Source: CAZEDU01 sp964511185 (GTDB taxonomy: Bacteria > Myxococcota > Myxococcia > Myxococcales > Myxococcaceae). From it: DNA of 32,240 bases. The stretch covers positions 1 through 32,240 of the forward strand of contig CAZEDU010000055.1 in NCBI GenBank assembly GCA_964511185.1, given 5' to 3'. Shown one piece after another: positions 1 through 8,544 of this stretch; position 1 is the stretch's first letter, and each line of letters starts with the position of its first letter. The notes beneath the pieces were generated by a model. It saw nothing but the letters and a program-made list of their open reading frames with translations. It searched no databases and was not told where the DNA came from. The translations under genes and the position numbers were made by a program.

Positions 1-1
1 C

Positions 2-187
2 AATGCCGAGAGCGTCGAGGCTCTGTCGAACGCGCTGACAGAGCTCTCGAACACCGACGAAGCGCGCTACCGACGAATGTGCGAGGCGTCCGTGCGCATC
101 GTTTCCAACTTCACGCTCGAGACCTGGGCGCGCGCGTTGAGCCACTGTGTCGAGTCGCTGCTCGTCGAGCAGGGGACGACGCGGTGA
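2..187 (+). CDS. Glycosyltransferase C-terminus (partial, cut by window start)
   Basis: The frame is open from the window edge and gives the last 61 residues of a protein that ends TGA at 185-187. The tail carries the usual C-terminal layout of GT4 (Glycos_transf_1) enzymes: an acidic helix, a basic stretch (RYRRMCEAS), then a final helix with FTLETWARAL, like the F-W motif that closes many GT-B enzymes. Its catalytic regions lie outside the window, so donor and acceptor cannot be inferred. The stop overlaps the GTG of the next glycosyltransferase as GTGA (184-187), which suggests one operon with translational coupling. The family assignment is inferred from a short tail and from context. Confidence 0.7.
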   Translation, partial: NAESVEALSNALTELSNTDEARYRRMCEASVRIVSNFTLETWARALSHCVESLLVEQGTTR

Positions 188-1350
188 ACGCCGCCGGCTG
201 GCGCATCCTCCACGTGCTGCCGACGCGAGACCGCGCCTACGGCGGGCCGATTCGCGTGGCCGAAGCGCTGGCCACCCAGGCGCAGAGGGCCGGTGCCTAC
301 GCGGAGCTCTTCCCTGAGCCAGGCCGCAAGCGGACTATCGGCAGGTCGCTCTACTGGCCCGGCGTGTCCGGGATGGCGGCGCTCGCCCGCTCGGTCCGCG
401 CGGCGACGCTCGTGCACATCCACGGGCTGTGGACCTTGCCGACGTCGGCCGCGGGGCTGTTCGCGCAGCGCTTCGAAGTCCCGTACGTGGTGACGCCGCA
501 CGGCATGCTCGATCGGTGGTCGCGCCAGCACAGCCGGACAAAGAAGCGGGCCTGGGCGATGCTCTTGGAGAACCGTGTGCTCTCGGGCGCGGCGGGGCTC
601 CACTTCTTCAACGATGAGGAACGCAGTGAGGCCCTCGAGCTGGGGCTCACCGCACAGACATTCGTCCTCCCGAACGGCGTCGAGGCCGAGGACTTCCGGG
701 GTCTGCCCGACCGCGGGGCGCTCGAGGCGCGCTGGCCGGCCACCCGAGGCAAGACCGTGGTGCTCTTCCTGGGCCGGCTGCACCCGAAGAAGGGGCTGCC
801 GGTGCTCGTGGAGGCGCTAGCACATGCGGCCGAGCCGTCGCTACACACCCTCATCGCGGGGCCCGACGAGGGCGGTCACCGTGCGGAGGTCGAGCAGCTG
901 GTCACGCGCCGTGGGCTGCGGAACGCGGTCACCTTCACCGGCGAAGCTGAGGGCGAAGACAAGCGCGTGTTGTTGGGTGGCGCGGACCTCTTCGTCCTTC
1001 CTTCTCAGCAGGAAGGGGACTCCATCGCCATCAAGGAGGCGCTGGCGGCTGGCCTCCCGGTCCTCATCACACCCGAGTGCCACCAGCGCGAGGTAGACGA
1101 GTGGAAGGCGGGGCTGGTTCTGCCGCGGACGGCCGAGACTTTCGCGCGGGGGCTGCGCCAGCTCGCGGCCGACCCGCGGGCACGAGCCGAGATGTCGGCG
1201 CAAGCCCAAAAGCTGGTGGAGGCGAAGTTCCGGTGGGCTACTCTCGGCGCGCGGCTGCTGGCAGAGTACGCGCGAATCCTCGAGCTCGGACGAGACGATG
1301 CTGGACAAGCTCAAAGCGGCCGCAGCGACGCCGTGGCGCATCAGCAATGA
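184..1350 (+). CDS. GT4 family glycosyltransferase
   Basis: This 388-residue cytosolic, probably membrane-associated enzyme should transfer a sugar from a nucleotide donor to a lipid-linked glycan. The N-terminal GT-B half has the glycine loop YGGP at 19-22, HIHGLW at 78-83 and TPHGM at 104-108. The C-terminal half has PNGV at 162-165, the nucleotide-binding loop GRLHPKKGL at 196-204 and the EX7E motif with E276 and E284, followed by AAGLPVL. These are hallmarks of family GT4; the sugar cannot be read from sequence. I chose GTG 184, not ATG 79, because it overlaps the upstream stop as GTGA and begins directly with the first Rossmann strand; the 79 start would add 35 out-of-family residues overlapping the previous gene. 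The last 53 bases overlap the next gene. Confidence 0.88.
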   Translation: MNAAGWRILHVLPTRDRAYGGPIRVAEALATQAQRAGAYAELFPEPGRKRTIGRSLYWPGVSGMAALARSVRAATLVHIHGLWTLPTSAAGLFAQRFEVPYVVTPHGMLDRWSRQHSRTKKRAWAMLLENRVLSGAAGLHFFNDEERSEALELGLTAQTFVLPNGVEAEDFRGLPDRGALEARWPATRGKTVVLFLGRLHPKKGLPVLVEALAHAAEPSLHTLIAGPDEGGHRAEVEQLVTRRGLRNAVTFTGEAEGEDKRVLLGGADLFVLPSQQEGDSIAIKEALAAGLPVLITPECHQREVDEWKAGLVLPRTAETFARGLRQLAADPRARAEMSAQAQKLVEAKFRWATLGARLLAEYARILELGRDDAGQAQSGRSDAVAHQQ

Positions 1351-1918
1351 AGCTCGGCGCCTCGTCGCGTTGCCGGTGATTCGGCTCACCTTCGCGATGA
1401 ACGGCATCGAGTGGGGGCGCGGCTGGCGGGTGTTCGGCGCGCCCATCATCCAGCGCCACGCGGGCAGCGAGATGGTGCTGGGAGACGGGCTCGAGCTGCG
1501 CTCGTGGCTGACCGCCAACCCGCTGGCGCCCGCCCACCCGGTGGTGCTGGCGACGCGCACCGGCCACGCCCGCCTGCGCGTGGGGGCCCACTGTGGCTTC
1601 ACCGGGGCGACGCTCGTCGCGGCGAATCACATCGAGATTGGGGACCGAGTGTTGGTCGGGGCGAACGCCACCATCGTCGACACCGACTTTCACCCGCTCG
1701 AGGCCGAGCGGCGCCGCGCCGACATCCATGCAGGCGAGTCGGCGCCGGTGTTCATCGAGGACGACGTCTTCATCGGGATGAACGTGTTGGTGCTCAAAGG
1801 CGTACGGCTGGGGCGCGGCTGCGTCATCGGTGCGGGCAGCGTGGTGACGCACGACGTGCCCGCCGGAATGCTCGCGGCCGGAAACCCGGCGAAGGTGATT
1901 CGCCCAGTGGAGAAGTGA
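1298..1918 (+). CDS. Left-handed beta-helix (hexapeptide repeat) acyltransferase
   Basis: This 206-residue protein of the WbbJ/maltose-acetyltransferase type (LbH fold) probably O-acetylates a sugar of the glycan, using acetyl-CoA in the cytosol. From about residue 85 the sequence runs in hexapeptide turns. DTDFHPLE carries the likely catalytic His at 132, and residues 157-203 hold the typical ending VFIGMNVLVLKGV, then IGAGSVVTHDVP, then AAGNPAKVIRPV. That ending is the CoA-binding and C-terminal signature of this family. The N-terminal ~80 residues are less typical and hold IEWGRGWRVFGAP, a turn often seen in colanic-type acetyltransferases. ATG 1298 is preceded by GGACGAG; it overlaps the end of the upstream glycosyltransferase by 53 bp in another frame, so a later start is possible but less well supported. 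The acceptor sugar is unknown. Confidence 0.88.
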   Translation: MLDKLKAAAATPWRISNEARRLVALPVIRLTFAMNGIEWGRGWRVFGAPIIQRHAGSEMVLGDGLELRSWLTANPLAPAHPVVLATRTGHARLRVGAHCGFTGATLVAANHIEIGDRVLVGANATIVDTDFHPLEAERRRADIHAGESAPVFIEDDVFIGMNVLVLKGVRLGRGCVIGAGSVVTHDVPAGMLAAGNPAKVIRPVEK

Positions 1919-1922
1919 GCGC

Positions 1923-4073
1923 GTGCGCCTGCTCGTCATCAATCAGCACTACTGGCCCGAAATCGCGGCGACCGCGCAGATCCTCACCGACCTGTGCGAG
2001 GACCTGGCGCAGCTCGGCCATCAAGTGACGGTCGTCTGCGGTCAGCCGTCGTACCGCGACAGCGCGCAGCTCGCCGTGCGCGAGACGCACAACGGCGTCG
2101 ACATCCTTCGGCAGTGGAACTACGCGCCGTCGAAGCGGACGATTCCGCGGCGGCTCGCGCACTACGGCAGCTTCTTCGTCGGCTCGCTCGTCCAGTCGCT
2201 TCGGGTGCTCAAGCCAGACGCGATGCTCGTGCTGTCGACCCCGCCGCTCTTGCTCGGCGCGTCGGGGGCGCTGCTCCAGCTCACCCGCCGGGTGCCGTTC
2301 ATCTACTCAGTGCAGGACCTGTATCCAGACATCGCGCTCGACGTGGGCGTGTTGCAGCCTGGCTTGCTCGCGGACCTGGTCGGCGTGGCGTCGTCGCGGC
2401 TGTACCGCGCCGCGCACCACGTGGTGACGCTGTCGGACGGAATGGCCGAGAAGCTCACGAGCAAAGGCGTCTCCTCGAGCCGGTTGACCGTCATCCCCAA
2501 TTGGGCGGACACCGACGCGGTCACGCCGCTGCCGCGGGACAACGCGTTCGCGCGCGAGCACGGGCTCACCGGCTCATTCACCGTGCAGTACTCGGGCAAC
2601 GTCGGGTTGAGCCAGGGGCTCGAGCGGCTCCCCGCGGCGGCCGCGAAGCTGAAGGGCAAGGGGGTTCGGTTCGCGGTCATTGGTGACGGCAACGCGATGC
2701 CGAAGCTGCGCGAAGCGGTCGGGCGCGAGCGTGCGGACAACGTGGCGTTCATCCCGCCGCAGCCGCGGGCGCGACTGCCCGAGGTGCTGAGCGCGTGCGA
2801 CGTCGGGCTCGTCACCATGCTGCGCGGGGTGGGCGCGGACCTGGTCCCCAGCAAGCTCTACGGCATCATGGCCGCGGGGCGACCGGTGCTCGCCGCGGTC
2901 GAAGGCTCGAGCGAGGTCGCGCGCGTGGTGGAGAGGTACAAAGCCGGCGTCGTGGTGAAGCCCGAAGATTCCGACGCCCTGGTGGCAGGCGTGGAGGCGC
3001 TTTGCTCCCTGCCGGGGGATGCGCTGCGCGCGATGGGCGAGCGGGGGCGTCGCGCCTGCGTCGACCACTTCAGCCGGCGCGTTTGCACCCGGCAGTACGA
3101 CGCGTTGGCGGGCGCGTTGGGCCTGGGCGACCTGAGCCGCCCGGGCGGCGTCGAGGCGGGCCGCTTCGACGTGCTGGCGCGCACCGCGGCGCAGCGCTTC
3201 GAGCGGGTGCCGGCGGACTCGGCCGATGTTTGGCTGTACGCGCACGACCTCGGCCGGCCGGAGGAGATTCAGGAGCAGCTGCCCAAGCTGCCGCCCGGCC
3301 GCGTGCCCATCGTGTTCTTCTACGGAAACGACGACGCCGCGCCGCACCCAGTGAACGACGCGCGGGTGAAGTTGTTTCGCTCCTCGCTCTTCGCCTCCAC
3401 GCGGTTGCCACACGAAGACGCGATGCCGGCGTTGTGCGACGACCTGATGGCGGGCAGGCTCGAGTCCTTCGAGCGCGAATGGAAGCCGGTGCCATCGATT
3501 GGCTTCTGCGGCTTCGTCGGGACGTCGCTCAAGCGCATGGCGTTTCAGGCGCTCGGGCTTCAGCAGAAGACGGACGGTCTCATTCTGCGAGAGCGGGCGC
3601 TGGCGACGCTCGAGAAGAGCCCAGGCATCGAGTGCCGCTTCATTCGGCGCGACAGCTTCTGGGGCGGCGCGATGGGCCGGTTTCACTTCGATACGCAGCG
3701 GCAAGAGCGCGTGCGCCAGGAGTTCATCGAGAACCTGTTCGGCAATGACTACGCGCTGTGCTGCCGAGGGAAGGGGAATTTCTCGTACCGCCTCTACGAA
3801 GCGCTGTCCGCGGGCCGGATCCCGCTCTTCATCAACAGCGACTGCGTGATGCCGCTCGCTGGTGAGGTGGACTGGAAGAAGCACGTGCTGTGGCTCGAGG
3901 AGAGAGAGCTGCCGCGCGCCGCCGAGCGGTTGAAGGCGTTTCACCAAGGGCTTGGGGCGGAGGGCTTTCGGGCGCTGCAGCGCGCGAATCGCGCGCTGTG
4001 GAAGGAGTGGTTCAGCCCCGAAGCGTACTATTTCCGTCTGCTCGACTCTCTGACACGCGGAGCGCGCGGTTGA
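1923..4073 (+). CDS. Two-domain glycosyltransferase: WbuB/WcaI-like GT4 fused to an exostosin-like (GT47) domain
   Basis: This is a single uninterrupted 716-residue frame from GTG 1923, four bases after the acyltransferase stop. Residues 1-~395 form a WcaI/WbuB-like GT4: NQHYWPEIAATA near the N-terminus, a VIPNWAD loop, then VPSKLYGIMAAGRPVLAAV, the usual donor-site stretch. After a link near residue 400, about 320 residues resemble bacterial exostosin proteins: GFCGFVG, then at about 607-640 NDYALCCRGKGNFSYRLYEA followed by LSAGRIPLFIN, the core exostosin motif. GT4 and exostosin enzymes normally sit on separate chains, so this one probably adds two successive sugars, or the second half is a regulator. 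Both are inference. The stop overlaps the TTG start of the next gene (TTGA). The middle shows no frame slip, so the fusion looks genuine. Confidence 0.85.
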   Translation: MRLLVINQHYWPEIAATAQILTDLCEDLAQLGHQVTVVCGQPSYRDSAQLAVRETHNGVDILRQWNYAPSKRTIPRRLAHYGSFFVGSLVQSLRVLKPDAMLVLSTPPLLLGASGALLQLTRRVPFIYSVQDLYPDIALDVGVLQPGLLADLVGVASSRLYRAAHHVVTLSDGMAEKLTSKGVSSSRLTVIPNWADTDAVTPLPRDNAFAREHGLTGSFTVQYSGNVGLSQGLERLPAAAAKLKGKGVRFAVIGDGNAMPKLREAVGRERADNVAFIPPQPRARLPEVLSACDVGLVTMLRGVGADLVPSKLYGIMAAGRPVLAAVEGSSEVARVVERYKAGVVVKPEDSDALVAGVEALCSLPGDALRAMGERGRRACVDHFSRRVCTRQYDALAGALGLGDLSRPGGVEAGRFDVLARTAAQRFERVPADSADVWLYAHDLGRPEEIQEQLPKLPPGRVPIVFFYGNDDAAPHPVNDARVKLFRSSLFASTRLPHEDAMPALCDDLMAGRLESFEREWKPVPSIGFCGFVGTSLKRMAFQALGLQQKTDGLILRERALATLEKSPGIECRFIRRDSFWGGAMGRFHFDTQRQERVRQEFIENLFGNDYALCCRGKGNFSYRLYEALSAGRIPLFINSDCVMPLAGEVDWKKHVLWLEERELPRAAERLKAFHQGLGAEGFRALQRANRALWKEWFSPEAYYFRLLDSLTRGARG

Positions 4074-5425
4074 TTGTTCCAACGTTGTTCGTCGGGCTGG
4101 TCGTGGTGGCCACATTCCTGGTGGCCTACTCACGCCACCGCGACACGTTCCATCCGGCCGTCTTGATGTCGCCGATGCTCGGCTTTCACTACGTCTTCTC
4201 GCCCCTGCAGATCCGCGCGAACGACGGCTTCGTCGGCTTCCTGTCGGAGGAGATGGTCGAGCGCGCGCAGTGGATTCACTTCGTCGGCGTCTTGGCGTTC
4301 TGCTTGGGCTTGGTGGTGCCGGCGTTCAAGGTCGGGCGGGTTCGGCTCGCGTCGCTTCGCGACGACATCGATCGACGAAGGCTCCTGCAGGGTGCGGTCA
4401 TCCTAGGTGTGGTGGGGCTCTCGAGCTTCCTCTACGGAGTCATCAACGTCGGCGGCTTCTTGAAAGCGTATGGCTCCGGATATGGAGGCGGCTGGGCCGA
4501 GTCTGGATGGGTGCGAGACCTCACGCTCTTGAGTCTCCCGGCGCTCATCCTCGCGAGCCTGAGCCGAGAGGGCCGCCGTCTCGTTTGGAAAGACATCCTG
4601 TTGATCACCGCCTTCGCGAGCCCGTTCTTGATTCACGGCCTATTGGGGGGGCGCCGCGGGCCCACCTTCCTGGTGATCGCCGGCACCGCGATGGTTCTTT
4701 ATTTCTCGAGAGCGAAGCGGCCGTCGCTCGCGACCTTGGGCGTGGGAGGACTGGTCCTCGGGTTGCTCCTGCTCACCCTGGTGTCGAACCGTGAAAACGT
4801 ATACATCGGTTCGGACTTCAGCATCGAGCGGTCGCCGACGGACTACTTCGAGGGGAGCTCCGGAAATGATTTCATTTACGGTGCTGGGCTCGTCTTGGTG
4901 GCTGACGAGACGCAGGACTTCAATTGGGGCGCGACGTATCTGACCATGCTGTTCGTCCGGCCCATCCCCAGGGCCGTCTGGCCGACGAAGTACCGAGACG
5001 CCGCTGAGTTCTTCAACACGCCGAGCCTCGAAGAGAACCTAGGGGTCGACATCCGCGCCTTTCGAGGCGTCCTCGGATGGACGGCGGCGCTGGGCTCGGC
5101 GCCTGGAATCGTCGGTGACCTCTGGCGCGAGCTCAGTTGGGGAATGGTGCCTGCGCTGTTCTTGCTTGCCTGGTTCTACGCGCACGCTTGGAAGCGGGCG
5201 GTGGCCCGGGCGGGGGCCTGGGTTCCAGTGTATTGCTTCCTCGCCAGCTTGAGCCTCTACCTAATCATGCAGACGCTCGAGGCGATGCTGTACCGCTTCC
5301 TCTTCGGCGTTGGGCCTATGCTTATCGCGCTGGCTTACGCTCGGGTTCGCTCGCGAAGCACCAAGGCGAATGTTGGTGTTCTGTCGATACCGGTTCAACC
5401 ACGGGTGGAAGGCAAGGTTGGCTAG
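4070..5425 (+). CDS. Wzy-type O-antigen/oligosaccharide repeat-unit polymerase
   Basis: This 451-residue polytopic inner-membrane protein has about ten to twelve hydrophobic segments, starting at residues 2-20 and including a glycine-rich HGLLGGRRGPTFLVIAG block and LGVGGLVLGLLLLTLVS. A large loop between the later segments contains NDFIYGAG, YLTMLFVRPIPRAVWPTKY and SAPGIVGDLWRELSWGM. Arg/Pro/Trp-rich periplasmic loops like these are usual in Wzy and related oligosaccharide polymerases, which join undecaprenyl-linked repeat units in the periplasm. Wzy proteins share little sequence, so the call rests on topology, loop character and neighbours. I chose TTG 4070, which overlaps the previous stop; the longer frame from 3890 would add 60 hydrophilic residues overlapping that gene. 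The G+C falls here compared with upstream genes, as is common for polymerase genes. The convergent neighbour ends only 4 bp away. Confidence 0.78.
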   Translation: MIVPTLFVGLVVVATFLVAYSRHRDTFHPAVLMSPMLGFHYVFSPLQIRANDGFVGFLSEEMVERAQWIHFVGVLAFCLGLVVPAFKVGRVRLASLRDDIDRRRLLQGAVILGVVGLSSFLYGVINVGGFLKAYGSGYGGGWAESGWVRDLTLLSLPALILASLSREGRRLVWKDILLITAFASPFLIHGLLGGRRGPTFLVIAGTAMVLYFSRAKRPSLATLGVGGLVLGLLLLTLVSNRENVYIGSDFSIERSPTDYFEGSSGNDFIYGAGLVLVADETQDFNWGATYLTMLFVRPIPRAVWPTKYRDAAEFFNTPSLEENLGVDIRAFRGVLGWTAALGSAPGIVGDLWRELSWGMVPALFLLAWFYAHAWKRAVARAGAWVPVYCFLASLSLYLIMQTLEAMLYRFLFGVGPMLIALAYARVRSRSTKANVGVLSIPVQPRVEGKVG

Positions 5426-5429
5426 TTGG

Positions 5430-5972
5430 TCAATACGTGATCCGAAATACTTCGAACGCATTGTTTGAAGAGCCATTTGGAACGAGCAAATGGACTTCAC
5501 CACCTGACCCGCCGGGTGCCCAGTCAACTCCTCCCGCTAGCTGAAGCTTCTTCGTGCTTCCGGAATTGTGCTTGAGGGTCACGTTTCCATTAATGATGAC
5601 GCGGACGACCTTTCCGGCTGGAAAGTTTAACCAGTTATCGAAGTTGGTAGCAGAGCCCGGAGTCAGCGAAACCTCTTCACAACCCCAAGCCTGTATATTA
5701 GGCGCTTCGGAATTGATGGTTTGAAAAGAGGGCGCAGCGTCATTTGCGCTCGGTCGACCGCCATCAGACAAGCGGATGTACTCGTGCTGGACCCACTTGC
5801 CATTATCGACTCTTAGCCTGAGGCGCGTCGTATTATTGTTGATCAATCGAATCGCCGGAAGAGCAATACCAGTGGCGGATGCTGGCAAAGTGCAATGCTG
5901 TGTGGACGACCCATTCTGGATAAACTCGCAGATCTGTCCATCCTCGAACTTGTTGTAGTTTTCCACAGACAA
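5430..5972 (-). pseudogene. Frameshifted 3' part of the beta-helix spike-like gene
   Basis: This frame continues the beta-helix gene that begins at 7558, in the frame shifted by one base. It has no ribosome-binding site of its own and opens only at a TTG. The text TIHSALSVENYNKFEDGQ lies on the opposite side of the slip from YVGTG in the upstream frame. The last ~70 residues (IINGNVTLKHNSG, then LQLAGGVDW) resemble the short beta-sandwich endings seen on phage tailspikes and minor tail fibres, where they often serve trimerisation or glycan binding; that likeness is from memory. Adding one base near 5984-6000 would give a single protein of about 709 residues. It may be a real mutation or an assembly error. 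Confidence 0.7.
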
Positions 5973-7558
5973 TGCAGAGTGAATTGTATTGTCGTGCCGG
6001 TCCCCACGTAGACTCTCTCGTTGTGGGGATAAATCGTGCCGCCGTTTGCTATGAATTGACCATCATAGTTCAGACCGGTTTGATATGTATTGTCTTCCCA
6101 CTTGCCATGATATTCATTGTATTCGTCCATTCCACTTGGACTGATTCCGCCTAAGTCCCGAAACCTGTTCCGTCTAAAAAAGACTTTTGACGGCGATCCG
6201 GAGACATCTGAATTGAGGGCGAACCCCAGCGAAAAAGTAAGTCTTTTCGTTGTCGAAACCGCATTGTCCGTATAGATGCCGACTTCGTTGTCCTCCACTC
6301 GCACATTCTTGAGGGCGCCTGTTAGATACAGACCACGATAACATTCAACTTTGTCGACATATATTCTATTGTGATGCACGAATACATTATTGGGGCTGCC
6401 GTCGTAAAACGAAGAGATTCGAATGGATTCGACATCTGACATCGAATTCTGTCCACAGTCGTAAAAATCGTTCCCACAGATCTCGACGTTTCGTACAAAC
6501 CCAATAACGAAAACACCACGGGCATAGCAGTCTCTAAATATATTTCCGTGACAGAGAAATGATCCCGGAGAAGCGACCGGAGAAGCACCTTGAGCGCCCT
6601 GTAAGATGCCTTGATAACAGTCGCTGAATTGACAATCTCGAACGATCATTTCGTGTTCATGATTGAATGTTTCAATGCCGTTTCCGATGTGGAGAAACCT
6701 CGAGTTCCTTACATACAAATCGCATGTTATAGAAAGGCCAGAGCCATATGAAAAACCAACATCACAATCATCGACATAGACGTTGTAGATTGGATGCGCG
6801 CTCCCGTAGAGCGGTTCGCCATGCCAGTTCTTTAGCTCGAGCCTCAGCAGACGCAATTCGTCCACATTGGATCCGTTGACGCATATTCCTTTGTGCGAAG
6901 CATCGACGTTGAGAGCGTAGGTGACGTCGTCGTACGAGCCATGCATGACCGGTGGACTGGCGTTGATTGAGTTCAACGGATAAGTTGAATCATCACGGGG
7001 GAGCTGTCCATCCAACGTTAGCATTTCAATTGTGACGTTCTTGCAGTTGTTCCCGATAAAAACGCCATGGCCGCGCCACGGGAGATCGGCCACTTCCCAT
7101 TGGACAGTTCCGTCAGTCACTGTGCCGGTGAAAATTCCGGACGGCTCCGAAGCCGTCGATGCGGACGTGGTTCCACTGTTTGTTGCGCGATAGGTATGAC
7201 CATTGATGTAGGCACGGTTGTTTGTGCTGTATGCCTGGCTCCTCAGCATGGGCGTCGAAACGGGCGCCCAAATCTCCCAATCGGTTACTGGAGATTTGTT
7301 TCCGTATGTCTGCGCTTTTAGAACCGTGTTTCCCGGTCCAGTCCCGAAGATTCTGATGTTGCTGCCAGTAATGTTTAGGCAACTTGCGCCATCTTGCCCG
7401 GCCTGCACCTGAGTCTGCGGAGAAATCAGGTAGGTTCCTTTAGCGATGAAAATCTCGCCACCACCCGCGGCAACGGCTGCATCGATCGCCGCCTGAATGG
7501 CGGGGGTGTCATCATGGGCTTCGTCACCCAAAGCTCCGAAGTCTCGTACGTCGAACAT
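5843..7558 (-). CDS. Pectate-lyase-type right-handed beta-helix protein (5' part, frameshifted; tailspike-like)
   Basis: The protein opens with FDVRDFGALGDEAHDDTPAI and, a few residues on, AAGGGEIFIAKGTYLIS. This is the classic start of the Pectate_lyase_3/tailspike beta-helix family, whose members bind or cut polysaccharides. Beta-helix coils follow to about residue 520, with repeated short strands such as NVTIEMLTLDG, NVYVDDCDVG, LYVRNSRFLHIGNG and NVEICGNDFYDCG. ATG 7558 is chosen over 7612 because AGAGGAGG lies just upstream and the family motif starts at residue 2. There is no signal peptide, which fits a phage- or tailocin-type spike better than a secreted lyase. After about residue 521 the frame slips and the last ~50 residues here are probably not native. 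Two hand-counted lines (6361-6480) are 40-43% G+C, far below the neighbours, so transfer is likely. Catalytic residues cannot be assigned. Confidence 0.75.
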   Translation of the reverse strand: MFDVRDFGALGDEAHDDTPAIQAAIDAAVAAGGGEIFIAKGTYLISPQTQVQAGQDGASCLNITGSNIRIFGTGPGNTVLKAQTYGNKSPVTDWEIWAPVSTPMLRSQAYSTNNRAYINGHTYRATNSGTTSASTASEPSGIFTGTVTDGTVQWEVADLPWRGHGVFIGNNCKNVTIEMLTLDGQLPRDDSTYPLNSINASPPVMHGSYDDVTYALNVDASHKGICVNGSNVDELRLLRLELKNWHGEPLYGSAHPIYNVYVDDCDVGFSYGSGLSITCDLYVRNSRFLHIGNGIETFNHEHEMIVRDCQFSDCYQGILQGAQGASPVASPGSFLCHGNIFRDCYARGVFVIGFVRNVEICGNDFYDCGQNSMSDVESIRISSFYDGSPNNVFVHHNRIYVDKVECYRGLYLTGALKNVRVEDNEVGIYTDNAVSTTKRLTFSLGFALNSDVSGSPSKVFFRRNRFRDLGGISPSGMDEYNEYHGKWEDNTYQTGLNYDGQFIANGGTIYPHNERVYVGTGTTIQFTLHCLWKTTTSSRMDRSASLSRMGRPHSIALCQHPPLVLLFRRFD

Positions 7559-7797
7559 GGACGGTCCTCCTCTGGGCCCCTCTTGTGAGCGACGGCAGGA
7601 GCGTCTGTCCATTATTGATCAAGGGATTCCGTATAAAAAATGAAATCTGGAAATAGCTGTTTAAGCTTGTTTTTTTCGGCGATTCCTTGCGAGTGTGCCG
7701 CTCGGCTTCGGGCGACTCGTCGGGACGACCGGATGTGGGACAACGGACCTAAGCTCGACTGATTCGGAGCAGTCCGGTGCTGTCTCTTGATGCTGGC

Positions 7798-8466
7798 TCA
7801 GTCGTTCAATGAAGCGACGTTGTTGCTGGCAACGAGGATCATCGACTTCGCCAAAGGCGGTATGCGACCGATGAGGCGCCAGCCTTCAATTTCGAATCCC
7901 TGGCTCGTCGCCATGCTCCCAAGCGATCGCTTCGAGAAGAACTTCACGTGGCCGTAGTCCCAGTTGACGTCGACATGTTGGTCGAACTTTCCCGCGAGGG
8001 CGATGAGGACGTTCTTCAGATACCCATGGTAGGGCGTCGAAATCACCAGTTTGCCGCCGGGCACAAGCGCTTCTTTTGCTCGGATGAAAAGCTGCCGGGG
8101 CAAGAGAAGATGCTCAATCACCTCGGCGGCAACCACCACTGGAAACCTGCCCACGAGTTCGGGCGGTAACGGCTGATCAAGATCGTGTGCAAGGAACTCG
8201 ATTTGGGGCCATGTCTTGCGCGCATGGGCCAATCCACTGGATGAGCGTTCGACCCCGGTGACCTTGAAGCCGGCCTGGTGCAATTGGCCAGTGAGCGCGC
8301 CGTTTCCACAGCCCAAGTCGAGGACCGACCTCGCCTTCAGTCGACTCAATACATCGATCAGAACCGGTGCCAGATAACCATGGCACTCAATCGCAGCCGA
8401 TGAGTCCCACTGGTATTTATCGCTCTCCACGTCAGTTCCATGGTCTCTGTTCACGGCTCGCTCCAT
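7798..8466 (-). CDS. Class I SAM-dependent methyltransferase
   Basis: This 222-residue cytosolic protein has a Rossmann methyltransferase fold. Motif I is VLDLGCGNGAL at 48-58, which binds the SAM carboxyl end. The acidic residue after strand 2 is in VTGVERS. Motif IV is close to FPVVVAAEVIEHL and motif V to PGGKLVISTPYHGYLKNV. UbiG/Methyltransf_11- or _23-type enzymes in polysaccharide loci methylate sugars or lipid-linked intermediates; the substrate here is unknown. The later segment KFDQHVDVNWDYGHVKFFSK resembles a lid seen in sugar-locus methyltransferases. The start at ATG 8466 has only a weak upstream AGAG. The gene lies between two beta-helix genes on the same strand and is visibly less GC-rich than the core region. 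The 239-base spacer to the spike gene start (7559-7797) holds AT-rich tracts but no promoter I can define. Confidence 0.85.
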   Translation of the reverse strand: MERAVNRDHGTDVESDKYQWDSSAAIECHGYLAPVLIDVLSRLKARSVLDLGCGNGALTGQLHQAGFKVTGVERSSSGLAHARKTWPQIEFLAHDLDQPLPPELVGRFPVVVAAEVIEHLLLPRQLFIRAKEALVPGGKLVISTPYHGYLKNVLIALAGKFDQHVDVNWDYGHVKFFSKRSLGSMATSQGFEIEGWRLIGRIPPLAKSMILVASNNVASLND

Positions 8467-8544
8467 TCTCTAGCGTGGTCGCATGCCGTCGCGAGGCGCC
8501 CAGTGGAAGTGGGCTGCGTTCAACACCGTGTCGAACAGACGGGG

